Source: Corynebacterium glyciniphilum AJ 3170 (GTDB lineage: Bacteria > Actinomycetota > Actinomycetes > Mycobacteriales > Mycobacteriaceae). From it: a stretch of DNA of 64,000 nt. Positions 31,799 through 40,129 of this stretch are shown here, one piece after another; position 1 is the stretch's first letter, and each line of letters starts with the position of its first letter. Where the stretch lies: the NCBI RefSeq assembly GCF_007673095.1, contig NZ_VDYZ01000001.1, positions 1 through 64,000 of the forward strand. The letters are read 5' to 3'. The notes beneath the pieces are model-generated. The model saw nothing but the letters and a program-made list of their open reading frames with translations. It was not told the DNA's origin and did not search any database. A program made the position numbers and the translations under genes.

Positions 31799-32587
31799 AT
31801 GTCTGAACTAGGATCTACGTTAGCCGATCTTGTTGTTAGCGGGCCGATACTACTTGGCCTTCTTGCGGCTGCGGCAGCGGGGCTTGTGTCGTTTGCTTCC
31901 CCGTGTGTCATTCCACTGGTGCCGGGGTATGTATCCTATCTTGCGGGGATTGTGGGAACAAAAACCGAGCACACGACTGACGGCGCACTCGTCAAGCAGC
32001 ACCGCGGTCGGGTCGGTGGTGCTGCACTGCTCTTCGTGGCAGGTTTCACCGTGGTGTTCAGTCTCGCGACTGCAACGGTCTTCGGAGTGATACAAACTAT
32101 TCAGATGAATCAGGAAATCCTGATGCGCATCGGTGGTGTGGTAACCATCCTGATGGGCGCGGTTTTCATGGGCTTTATTCAACCACTGCAGAATGACACT
32201 CGAATTGCACCCCGACGGTGGTCAACGGTCGCTGGGGCTCCTCTGCTCGGGGCGGTTTTCGCATTGGGATGGACACCGTGCCTTGGTCCGACACTTGCAG
32301 CCATAATCTCTGTATCTGCAGGTACTGAGGGAATGACTGCAGCGCGTGGAGTAGTGCTCATTGTCGCTTACTGTTTTGGGTTGGGGGTGCCGTTTATTTT
32401 GGTAGCCCTCGGGTCGGTCACGGCACTGAGGGGTGTCGGGTGGTTGCGGCGCCACTCTCGAACGATCCAGATCGCCGGTGGGGTGATGCTGGTTATCGTA
32501 GGAATTCTTCTCGTGAGTGGTCAATGGGCGGTATTTGTGGACTGGATTCGGCAGTGGCTGGTGTCTGGAACAACCATGCCTATATAA
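31799..32587 (+). CDS. ccdA: CcdA/DsbD-like thiol-electron transporter
   Basis: 262 residues with six membrane helices in two inverted halves. The two redox cysteines lie in the conserved SFASPCVIPLVPGY (helix 1) and GWTPCLGPTLAA (helix 4). It carries reducing equivalents from cytoplasmic thioredoxin to the outside, where the adjacent TlpA-like protein is the obvious partner. GAGAAAGGATC precedes the ATG. With VKOR-DsbA the island thus carries both an oxidising and a reducing extracytoplasmic thiol pathway. Confidence 0.9.
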   Translation: MSELGSTLADLVVSGPILLGLLAAAAAGLVSFASPCVIPLVPGYVSYLAGIVGTKTEHTTDGALVKQHRGRVGGAALLFVAGFTVVFSLATATVFGVIQTIQMNQEILMRIGGVVTILMGAVFMGFIQPLQNDTRIAPRRWSTVAGAPLLGAVFALGWTPCLGPTLAAIISVSAGTEGMTAARGVVLIVAYCFGLGVPFILVALGSVTALRGVGWLRRHSRTIQIAGGVMLVIVGILLVSGQWAVFVDWIRQWLVSGTTMPI

Positions 32588-34165
32588 ATATAACTCGACA
32601 AGGTCGCCGTGGATGTAAGCCGGTTATCGCTCCGAGAGCTCGGTACCGTTCTGATTATGGCGTATTAATTGAATGCTAATCCAGGCCGTGATGCGGTTCG
32701 ACTTGTGGTCCAAGGCTCCTTGGGCTCCGGGATTAATCTTCTCGAGTAGGTCATCGGCCTCAGGCGTAATGGTCCAGACTGCGGCGACCCATGGGGCGAG
32801 CTGCGCGGGCGCCCCTACGCCTTACTGATCGTCTTGGCAAACATGCGCTGGGGAGGACGATGGTTGTTTCAGAGGTAGTAGATCTGTTCCTGGGAATTGG
32901 TCCGGGCCTATTTCTAGGTAGGTCAGGTCCGGGCGAGTCTATCGAGCAGTTCGCGACGAGTCTCAGCGATGTCGTCGAGGGTCGCAGCGGCGATCGTACG
33001 TGCGCACACAGCTTCCTCGGCATCCGTCGGCAAGTCGCGGTCGGATTGCTCGGTCACGGCGGTCGACTCAGGTTGTGACGTCGGCGGGTATGTGTCCTGG
33101 CTGTCGTCATGTTGGGACTGCTGCGCGGTTTCGGATCCGTGGCGGTTATATCCGACTGATGGTGAGGTGAGGCCGGACACGGGTTGGTGGGAATTGTTGG
33201 GCATTGGTGATCGCCATCCCTGTTTCGGGGTCATCCTGGTGGTCGGGCAGTGCACGACACAGTACTGCATCATGCTCGTTGGCGAGTGTCCTGTCCACCG
33301 GAGTGGTCGGCTGGTTGAGGGCAGCGGCAAGAGTGTCTCGATCGGCGTGGGATTCGCCGCGGTGGGCCAGGCCGTTGTAGTCGATGAGCGTGGGGGTATC
33401 AGTCACGGCAGTGGGGTGGTTCTCCGGCACAGGGCCTCCCACTGCTGGTGATGAACAAGACATAATACGTCGTACTCGGGGTAAAGGGAACAGGGAGCAT
33501 CGTGTGGCGAGTTCTGCGCAGGATGACCTGTACCTACATCTAGGTGTAGTTCCCGGGGAGGTGCCTGCAATGAGGAACCCTGTGTGACGAGCTAGAGGCT
33601 GCGGACGATCATCATTAACTTCGCTAGAGGAGGTAACCTTCTCCGGGCATGGAGTCAGGAACGTGGGAGTGACGGCAGTGGAGAGCGAAGGGGCAGTAGT
33701 GACTCGGGAGGTTGTTGTCTTGCTGGGGGCAAGGGAGGAGCGTAAGGCGGAGCAGATTGAGCGGGGCCTGCATGGCGCGTAGCGTCGGCTCTGCTGGATG
33801 CGGTTGGTGAGCTGCGCCCGGTGGCAGGGGCTACTTGAGTTCCGCTGTTCGCTGGGTGTGGTTTGACGCATTGTCTGACGCCTTCGTTCTGGCCAGTTCG
33901 TAGATCCTGCGCGACAAGATATCACCGGTGAGCTTGCTCGCGTTTACCGCGACCCTGGCACGGTCCTGCCGTCGCTGTAGGCTTCTTCCGGCTTTCGGCG
34001 TCGTTGATCTCCTCGGATGATGCATCCCCGAGGCTGAATGTGTCTCATTCTCCCGCATTCATTGCTGATCAGCCAGGTCCAGGCGGACATCGCCGGGGCT
34101 CCGAGGTTTTCAGAACAGTGCGGCACTGCCGCCAGTGCTTTTTCTGTCTTGCGACCGCCACCTCC
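32588..34165. other. Decayed region without a confident gene
   Basis: About 1.6 kb. On the minus strand, frames at about 33410-33150 (TDTPTLIDYNGLAHRGESHA and on) and 33240-32923 (ending DDIAETRRELLDRLART) look protein-like and could be one gene broken by a frameshift near 33190. On the plus strand, 33670-33780 reads like the end of another broken gene (VVVLLGAREERKAEQIERGL). None matches a family I recognise, none has good starts, and frames are interrupted. Best described as remnants. Confidence 0.4.
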
Positions 34166-35296
34166 TCAGGTGACAAGATTGGGCTCCCAGTTGGGCGATC
34201 GCGGGCAGTCATCGTCTGAGCGCCATCCTTCCTCGCTCGTCCACGGCGGTTGAGTAGGTGAACCGGTGGCGTCCCATCGCCATATGTCAGGATGACGTCG
34301 TTTGGTGCTGGTCGTCGGCCGTGCTGCGAAGCCGAGCGTTTGTCCTGCGGGGACGGTGTAATGCCACCAGCATCCGACGCGATCTTGCCGGACGGTGAAT
34401 GCTTCGGGATCGAAGCTGTACTTCCTGGCAAGCTCTGCGAGCACGGCGTGTGCATTGAACGGGCCGGGGTGAAGCAATACAGCGTTGAGATAAGCAGTGT
34501 CGAAGTCACAGGCGAAGTTGTGCAGCTCGGGGATGTGGCGGTCATCGACCATTCGACCCATCTCATCGAGTTCCTTCGAGCCGGCAACGGACTCTTCGTG
34601 GAGTCGGCGCAACCGAGCGCCGGCGTCATTCGCGATGCGCGGGAAATACTCGGCCAGAGCCGCGACGAGCACGATCGTCTTGGTCGAGTTCACTCGCGTC
34701 GCGTAACCAAGGTCTCGACCGTGCAGTACGCCGTGGCGGGAGACGAGGCCGAAGGCGCCGGACCTCTTTACATCCTCGGAGAAGACGCGGCGGACGACCG
34801 GCAGGTTCTCCTCCATCCCTGACAGAGTGGCATCGTCAAGGTAGGAGTCCGCGTTGGCCTTAGAGAAAAAGGACTGGCCGGTCAGGTCGCGACTCATCCC
34901 GTCGATCTGCGCCAGGATGATCGGGGTGGATGCCTCATACGCACCGGCGAGATGATGCTCGATCGCTTTCTCGATGAGGGCTACCCGATCCCAGAGCACC
35001 TGTTTGAACGGGTAGTGAGAGTTCGACCATCGTCGGATGGGTGCCGCAGCATGGCGGAGAAGCACTTGATTATCGGAGTTCCAGACGTCGGTGATCGCCT
35101 CATCAATCGTTGTGGGGTCGGCGCCTTCCGCAGCAAGGTGCAGGACGCGGACCGTTCCAGGATGATTCCATCGACCGCACATCGCCCATCCCAGCGGCGC
35201 GAACAGCGCGACAGCCTCTGCGAGCTGCGTCACCGCGGGGTGGGTGACGACTCCGAGGCGTCGCGCCACATCGGCTGCCAGCTTCGCTTGCGTCAT
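34166..35296 (-). CDS. Hypothetical protein with an RHxxLHG-like motif
   Basis: 376 residues, soluble. An Ala-rich N-terminus (LAADVARRLGVVTHPAVTQL) precedes a helical middle. The stretch GLVSRHGVLHGRDLGYATRV followed by NSTKTIVLVAALAEYF resembles the R-H-x-x-x-H-G...Y motif common in abortive-infection and HEPN-like helical domains. The C-terminal region has two Trp-rich turns (CWWHYTVPAG, DIWRWDATG). No named family is claimed. Position in the recombinase-proximal half of a mobile island makes a defence function conceivable but unproven. Confidence 0.6.
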   Translation of the reverse strand: MTQAKLAADVARRLGVVTHPAVTQLAEAVALFAPLGWAMCGRWNHPGTVRVLHLAAEGADPTTIDEAITDVWNSDNQVLLRHAAAPIRRWSNSHYPFKQVLWDRVALIEKAIEHHLAGAYEASTPIILAQIDGMSRDLTGQSFFSKANADSYLDDATLSGMEENLPVVRRVFSEDVKRSGAFGLVSRHGVLHGRDLGYATRVNSTKTIVLVAALAEYFPRIANDAGARLRRLHEESVAGSKELDEMGRMVDDRHIPELHNFACDFDTAYLNAVLLHPGPFNAHAVLAELARKYSFDPEAFTVRQDRVGCWWHYTVPAGQTLGFAARPTTSTKRRHPDIWRWDATGSPTQPPWTSEEGWRSDDDCPRSPNWEPNLVT

Positions 35297-35455
35297 CTGC
35301 GTCCGCTTCCACGAACCCGGTTTTTCACAGGGCCTACAACCGTCTTCAGCGGTCCCCTCGCTGCTGAAACGACTCCAAGCCTACCAATGACCATGACGGA
35401 GCGGCTTGTTTCAGGCGCTGATAAGTCTGATGCCCAGGTTGCAGTGCGGCTGAGT

Positions 35456-35788
35456 CTAATTCTCTGAACTCCTCCCCTTGCCTTGTGAGAGGTGTTGGCT
35501 GACGGCGATGCAGAAGCCGTGAGGGGAGTCAATGACGAAGTCTGTTTCGTTGGCGAGCTCGGGTTGCGCGAAGCCGAAGACGTACACGGTCGAGTTCTGC
35601 TGTTGGTGCTGGGCTGTCCGGTATTCCTGGTAGCGGTCCTTGAAGATTTTCTTGCGCTGGTCACTCCAGTCGCTCCACTGGACCCGCATCTGGTGGGGGT
35701 ACTCGGGTAGCGTTTTCTTGTGCTTAGGTCCTGCGAATACTGGGATAGCTGCGTAATCCTCCCGGAAGTCGGGTGGGCTTGCGTACAA
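35456..35788 (-). CDS. Hypothetical protein, probably truncated by ISL3
   Basis: About 110 residues from a TTG at 35788; the frame is open further upstream to near the left end of the ISL3 element, so the original start was probably removed by that insertion. Hydrophilic and Gln-rich (RYQEYRTAQHQQQNSTVYVF) with a C-terminal part ending FCIAVSQHLSQGKGRSSEN. No family recognised. Confidence 0.4.
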   Translation of the reverse strand: MYASPPDFREDYAAIPVFAGPKHKKTLPEYPHQMRVQWSDWSDQRKKIFKDRYQEYRTAQHQQQNSTVYVFGFAQPELANETDFVIDSPHGFCIAVSQHLSQGKGRSSEN

Positions 35789-35833
35789 CAGTAAGCCGCA
35801 GAGGATTCGTTGGGGTGCCTGAGTCAGATAAGG

Positions 35834-37323
35834 GGCTCTTCGTCTTCTAGAGTGCGTCGATCACGTTCCGCAACCCGCCTGAATGAATCAGTGACCGCGA
35901 GATGTAGTGGTTCATGTTCCTGAATCCCAGAGCGATCCCACGCAGATGCTCCAACCGCCCGTTGATCGCTTCGACCGGCCCGTTCGATGCCCCGGTATCG
36001 AAATAGGCCAGGATTGCCGCCCGCTTACGCCACAACGTCCGCCCCGACCTCGCCAGCTCCGCCAGTCCCTTGGGCACCCCGGACTTGATTCGCTTGATCA
36101 GCTTGAACAGGCGCTTTTCGCCGTCCCGCGGCCGCTGCTCGTCATAAGCGGCGATGACCTCCTGATAGAAGTCCCAGGTCACCTGCACTGCCACGTGCTC
36201 CTCTGCGGTCAGCACACCGTCGAGACGTTCCGCCCGTGTCGGGGTGACCAGGCTGCGGCGGGTCAGCATCGCCCGGCGGATGCCGTACAACGGATCGCCC
36301 TTACGGCCCCGATGCCCCAGGGTTTCGTTCTGCACCCGCTGACGACACAGATCCAGCTTGCCGGCGGCCAGGTGCACCACATGGAACGGGTCCATCACCT
36401 GCCTGGCCTTCCCGACCTGGTGACTGGCGGCTTTAGCGTAGCCGGAGTAGCCGTCCATCGTCACGGTCTTGACCGTGTCCCGGAAGCGCTGCGGTCGGGC
36501 GGCCAGCCAGTCGCCGAACGCATCAGCACTACGGCCGGGCACCATGTCCAACAACCGGGCTGGTCCGGTGCCGTCCACAGTCGGGGTCAGGTCCACAATC
36601 ACCGTGACGAAACCCGGAGCACCGTCACCGCGGACGTGCTTCCACGTGTGCTCATCGACACCGAGGACACGGACGTGTTCGATCCGGGCCGGATCGCCGT
36701 AGGCCAGATCGCGGCAGGCCGACACCGCCAAGCTGCAGGCCTTCCTCCAGCCGATGCCCAGGGCTCTGGTGCAGGCTCTCACGCTCATCCCGTCAGTGGC
36801 CATGCGCTGCAGGATCCAGCGGGTGACCCGCCAGATCATCGACTGCTTGTCACCAGCGGTGTGGGCCAGGCGCATGCGGAAGATCCCCACCAGGCAGGCG
36901 TCGTTGCCGCAGATCAGTCGGGGCACGCGCACCTGCAGCAGGCTGGGGTGCCCGGCGATCGGCAGGTCAGTCAGGCGAGGTTCGACATGGTCGCGGACCC
37001 GGCAAGAGTGCCCGCAGCCAGGACAGGTGGTGTCGATGCGCGACGGGCGGCAGTACAGGTGGGTGACATCGCCAGCGTCGGCGGCGTCGTCGATACTCAG
37101 GCCGAGGTCTGCGGTGCGGCAGATCGTGTCGGCGACAATGTTCGGGGCGGCGGCAGGGGTGACGGTAGTCTGGGGCATGGATCCTGGAGTGACTGGATGG
37201 TGATTCGACACCTTCATCTTGTCACTGCAGGGTCCTTCAATCGCTCACGCCATGCCCCTAGATGTTGTGGTGACCTACCCCAGGTGCTTCACACCTCCTA
37301 CGCACTCCGGAAGCCGAAGAGCC
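35834..37323. mobile_element. ISL3-family insertion sequence
   Basis: About 1.49 kb. Left end GGCTCTTCGTCTTC (35834-35847) and right end GGAAGCCGAAGAGCC (37309-37323) are inverted repeats with similarity extending a further 10 bp inward. The 8 bp outside each end (AGATAAGG and ATTTTTCG) do not match, so the usual 8-bp target duplication is absent. Confidence 0.85.
35847..37178 (-). CDS. ISL3-family transposase
   Basis: 443 residues from ATG 37178 (CAGGA 5 nt upstream; an in-frame ATG at 37217 is the alternative). N-terminal zinc-binding part RIDTTCPGCGHSCRVRDHV and CGNDACLVGIF, a helix-turn-helix region (MSVRACTRALGIGWRKA), then the DDE core with VLGVDEHTWKHVRG, TVTMDGYSGYAKA and DPFHVVHLA. 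It ends FRNMNHYISRSLIHSGGL, as in corynebacterial IS1207-like transposases. Length is normal and the frame intact, so it may be active. Confidence 0.9.
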   Translation of the reverse strand: MPQTTVTPAAAPNIVADTICRTADLGLSIDDAADAGDVTHLYCRPSRIDTTCPGCGHSCRVRDHVEPRLTDLPIAGHPSLLQVRVPRLICGNDACLVGIFRMRLAHTAGDKQSMIWRVTRWILQRMATDGMSVRACTRALGIGWRKACSLAVSACRDLAYGDPARIEHVRVLGVDEHTWKHVRGDGAPGFVTVIVDLTPTVDGTGPARLLDMVPGRSADAFGDWLAARPQRFRDTVKTVTMDGYSGYAKAASHQVGKARQVMDPFHVVHLAAGKLDLCRQRVQNETLGHRGRKGDPLYGIRRAMLTRRSLVTPTRAERLDGVLTAEEHVAVQVTWDFYQEVIAAYDEQRPRDGEKRLFKLIKRIKSGVPKGLAELARSGRTLWRKRAAILAYFDTGASNGPVEAINGRLEHLRGIALGFRNMNHYISRSLIHSGGLRNVIDAL

Positions 37324-37637
37324 ATTTTTCGTCAACGAAGCTCTAATCGGCGTACCTATTTCATTTTAGATTAATCGAGACGTCGGCATGTCTGTTATTA
37401 GAGGTCGGTGCGCATTGAGCTGTCGGCCTATGCCTAACTCGGTTGGTTTTGATTCAGCTCTATCGGCAGGAGGGGCATTCCCGAATGCATAGCCTCTCGT
37501 TTACGGGGGGGGGGGAGTAGCGCATGGTACTCGACTCGGCCGCGTTGAATCTTCAACTTCCGCTCATTGGGTCAGCTGTGACGGAGATGATCGCGTAGGA
37601 ACGATCCTGAGGTGAGGCGTACAACCTATCGGGCGTC
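37324..37637. other. Gene-free stretch with an 11-G homopolymer
   Basis: No gene seen. A run of 11 G at 37505-37515 stands between the ISL3 element and the end of the recombinase operon; sequence around 37345-37400 is A+T-rich. The run may be length-variable or misassembled. Confidence 0.6.
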
Positions 37638-38039
37638 TCAGGATCGAGTGCTGGCGATCCGGGTGACGCTGCCGTGGTCGTGGAGCGTGTTCTGGAGTCG
37701 ATCATTCTCGAGCGTGAGGCGTTGAATGTGAGCGATTGCTAACTCGAGTCGGTCCTGCGTCTGCTTCAGCTCCCGTCGTAAGCGATGAGCTGGGTCACTG
37801 GGCTGACTGTCAGGTCCGCGCAGCTCCCGCTTCACGTCCGTACCCCCGCGCAGGTGCGCACGGCGAGCGTCAGCGACCTGCTGGGCGATATCTCGGAAGT
37901 GTCGCCAAAAGGTAGGGTTGGAAAGCCCTAGCTCAGTCGCAAGAGCGCTTGCGCTTACTGGCTTGAGACTCGAGGTGCGCAGCGTCGCCAGTACGTCCAG
38001 TACCTCTTGGTCTGAGGGTAATGTTATTCGCGGTGTCAC
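37638..38039 (-). CDS. Small TnpC-like accessory protein of the recombinase operon
   Basis: 133 residues, GTG start overlapping the stop of the upstream recombinase gene (GTGA). Helix-turn-helix in the first half (VSASALATELGLSNPTFWRH) and a coiled coil in the second (RRELKQTQDRLELAIAHIQR). This matches the size and layout of TnpC of Tn554 and of the small proteins that accompany recombinase trios, where TnpC affects efficiency and orientation of insertion. The last gene of the four-gene operon. Confidence 0.7.
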   Translation of the reverse strand: MTPRITLPSDQEVLDVLATLRTSSLKPVSASALATELGLSNPTFWRHFRDIAQQVADARRAHLRGGTDVKRELRGPDSQPSDPAHRLRRELKQTQDRLELAIAHIQRLTLENDRLQNTLHDHGSVTRIASTRS

Positions 38040-40129
38040 TGGGTCTCCTGGTGTCGTGAGAGGTAGGAAGCAACCTTCTCGCGGCGGGTCGTCAAACGGG
38101 CCCCAAGGGCTGGGGGCAGAAGTCCCGGCGAGGCGAGGATGCCGTCGAGCTTGTGAAGCTCCTCACGCCAGGTCTTGATGTTTTCGCCTGTCAATGCAAC
38201 ATTTCGACATGTTAAGGGCTTGCAGTTGGACATGTCTGGCACGTCTTCTGGATCAGGAGAAGCGCTCCGGCAAAGAGCACGTTCCTTGGTGTAGACACAG
38301 GTTACGTATTTCCCGGGGTACACCGAGGGGCCATTGTGTGTGATCAATCGCAGGAACCTGTGCCGGTCTGTGCTCACAGTGCCGAGAAACGCCGGATTGT
38401 GCTGCATTGCCTCGAGACGACGTCTAGCCTCGCCCGCGGCTGGCCCCGCTAGCTCTGTGTGTTCATTCCGGTCGATCAAGGCCAACAGTTCTTCGCCCCG
38501 CGCGAGAGCTTCCTCCGCTTCAACCTCGGCACGAAACCCAGATTCGCTCGTGCCAGCGTAGCCTTCGAACATCTGAATGCTGTGGTGTCTGTAAGCGATC
38601 GCGCCAGCGATTGATCCTCCGGGCCTTCGCGCTATGTACCACGCTAGAGTACGTCGGAATTGCGCGGTACTTAGCACCCAGGGCTTTCCGTCGACGTCGG
38701 GAATCGGGTCGTTGCGATTGCGTCGATCGCAGTAGGAATTGACCCAGGCGATGAACCGGTTGAGCTGCCGATTGCTGCCTGCGCTAGTCATCGCGGGGTT
38801 CCCGCCACGACCAGCCGACCCGGTACCTGGCCCTGTCTTCACTGGAGCGAACAGCCAGTCGGTGTGTCCGTGACCGCGCTGCTGGTGCACGCGTTCAAGG
38901 ACCGAGATGGCACGAGCAGCGGGTCCACCGATGACCCACGTGGCAGTGACCCCGGTCGGATCCTGCTCGCCCTTAAATGCACGACTTGTAACAGTCCAAC
39001 GATATGGTTGGCCATCGCCGCCAAGATGTGTCTGACAACACCCGGTGCGCAAGTGCTTCACTTCACTGTCTCGCATGCCAGAGAGGAACGCGACCAAAAT
39101 ATAGCACGCGGCCTGCAGCATCTGGGTTAGCACGGTCAGTGAATCGTCGCGGGCTGGGTCCAGTGAGACGCCCTCGATCCACGGTGCTGCTTCGAGGTGT
39201 CCGGTGACGTCCACACCAAGAGCTGCGTAGTCGGAGACCCCCACTATGGATATGGTTTCAGAAACCTGGTCTATGTGTCGAGTTATAACGCTGCGGTCGC
39301 AACCAATAATTCGAGACAGAGCTATAGTGTTCAGGTTTCCGTTAACCCCGGGGAGCGGTTGGTGCTCCTTGCGTGACTTGGCTAGGAATTCCTGCAAGTT
39401 CTTCAGAGCTGTACCTCGCGGTCCGCTCGCACCAGCGCTCCGTTGTCGCCGTCGATCCCAGATGGATATCGCCTGCAGTATGTCTTCGGCGAAGTTGTCC
39501 ACGAATCGCAACGACCAGATAAGTAACCTGCTATGCACTTCCTCGGGGATTCGCGGAGTGGTGTTTTCAGCTGGGGCGGCGTAGCGTTCTTTCCAGCCGT
39601 TGATCAGACGTGGGTCGAATGACAGTGCATCTGGACCGAGTCCGCATCGATAGCGCCACAGGAAAACGACGGCGGAACGTAGCATATTTCGACGTGTCGC
39701 GCTGCGATAGGTCGTAAGAATGTACTGCTGGTATGAACGTAGAATCTCCTCGGAGATGCCATCTAGGCGCGGTGATTTGTGATGTTCGGTGAGCCAGCGG
39801 AGGAAAACGGCCAAATTGTAGTAATGTGAAACAATGGTTCCGATCGACGGGCGTTCCTCATCGAAAGGCAGATCGCCAGACAGCCCCGTATAGGCAAATT
39901 TTTTCAAGGCTTCCTGATACACGTCGGTCACGGTGTTGAATCGGAGGGTCAGGCCACGTTGCTGGCCTTGTATGGCTGCGGGTGCCAGCGGCCATTCGTC
40001 ATCTGCATAGCGCGCTGTCTCAGTTATGTCGGTCCCGGGGCGTAGGGGGCGTGCGTGGAGGACGTATACGGTCTCGTTATGGTTGTCTTTGGCGGCGTTG
40101 TTCAATGGGGTGCTCAAGGGTGCTCCCAA
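38036..40129 (-). CDS. Tyrosine-recombinase-like protein (third of trio)
   Basis: 697 residues. The catalytic region is recognisable: FLSGMRDSEVKHLR with the first Arg, STAQFRRTLAWYIARRPG in place of HxxR, then YRHHSIQMFEGYAG with a His and the likely nucleophile Tyr. A Cys-rich segment follows (CVYTKERALC, NCKPLTC), which looks like a zinc site. It overlaps the preceding gene by 16 bp and the next by 4. Together with the other two it probably forms the recombination complex for element 2. Confidence 0.8.
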   Translation of the reverse strand: MGAPLSTPLNNAAKDNHNETVYVLHARPLRPGTDITETARYADDEWPLAPAAIQGQQRGLTLRFNTVTDVYQEALKKFAYTGLSGDLPFDEERPSIGTIVSHYYNLAVFLRWLTEHHKSPRLDGISEEILRSYQQYILTTYRSATRRNMLRSAVVFLWRYRCGLGPDALSFDPRLINGWKERYAAPAENTTPRIPEEVHSRLLIWSLRFVDNFAEDILQAISIWDRRRQRSAGASGPRGTALKNLQEFLAKSRKEHQPLPGVNGNLNTIALSRIIGCDRSVITRHIDQVSETISIVGVSDYAALGVDVTGHLEAAPWIEGVSLDPARDDSLTVLTQMLQAACYILVAFLSGMRDSEVKHLRTGCCQTHLGGDGQPYRWTVTSRAFKGEQDPTGVTATWVIGGPAARAISVLERVHQQRGHGHTDWLFAPVKTGPGTGSAGRGGNPAMTSAGSNRQLNRFIAWVNSYCDRRNRNDPIPDVDGKPWVLSTAQFRRTLAWYIARRPGGSIAGAIAYRHHSIQMFEGYAGTSESGFRAEVEAEEALARGEELLALIDRNEHTELAGPAAGEARRRLEAMQHNPAFLGTVSTDRHRFLRLITHNGPSVYPGKYVTCVYTKERALCRSASPDPEDVPDMSNCKPLTCRNVALTGENIKTWREELHKLDGILASPGLLPPALGARLTTRREKVASYLSRHQETQ

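Noticed and set aside
35907..37346. 479-codon frame on the plus strand over the ISL3 transposase
   Set aside because: Antisense shadow; the minus-strand transposase has zinc and DDE motifs and lies exactly between the inverted repeats.
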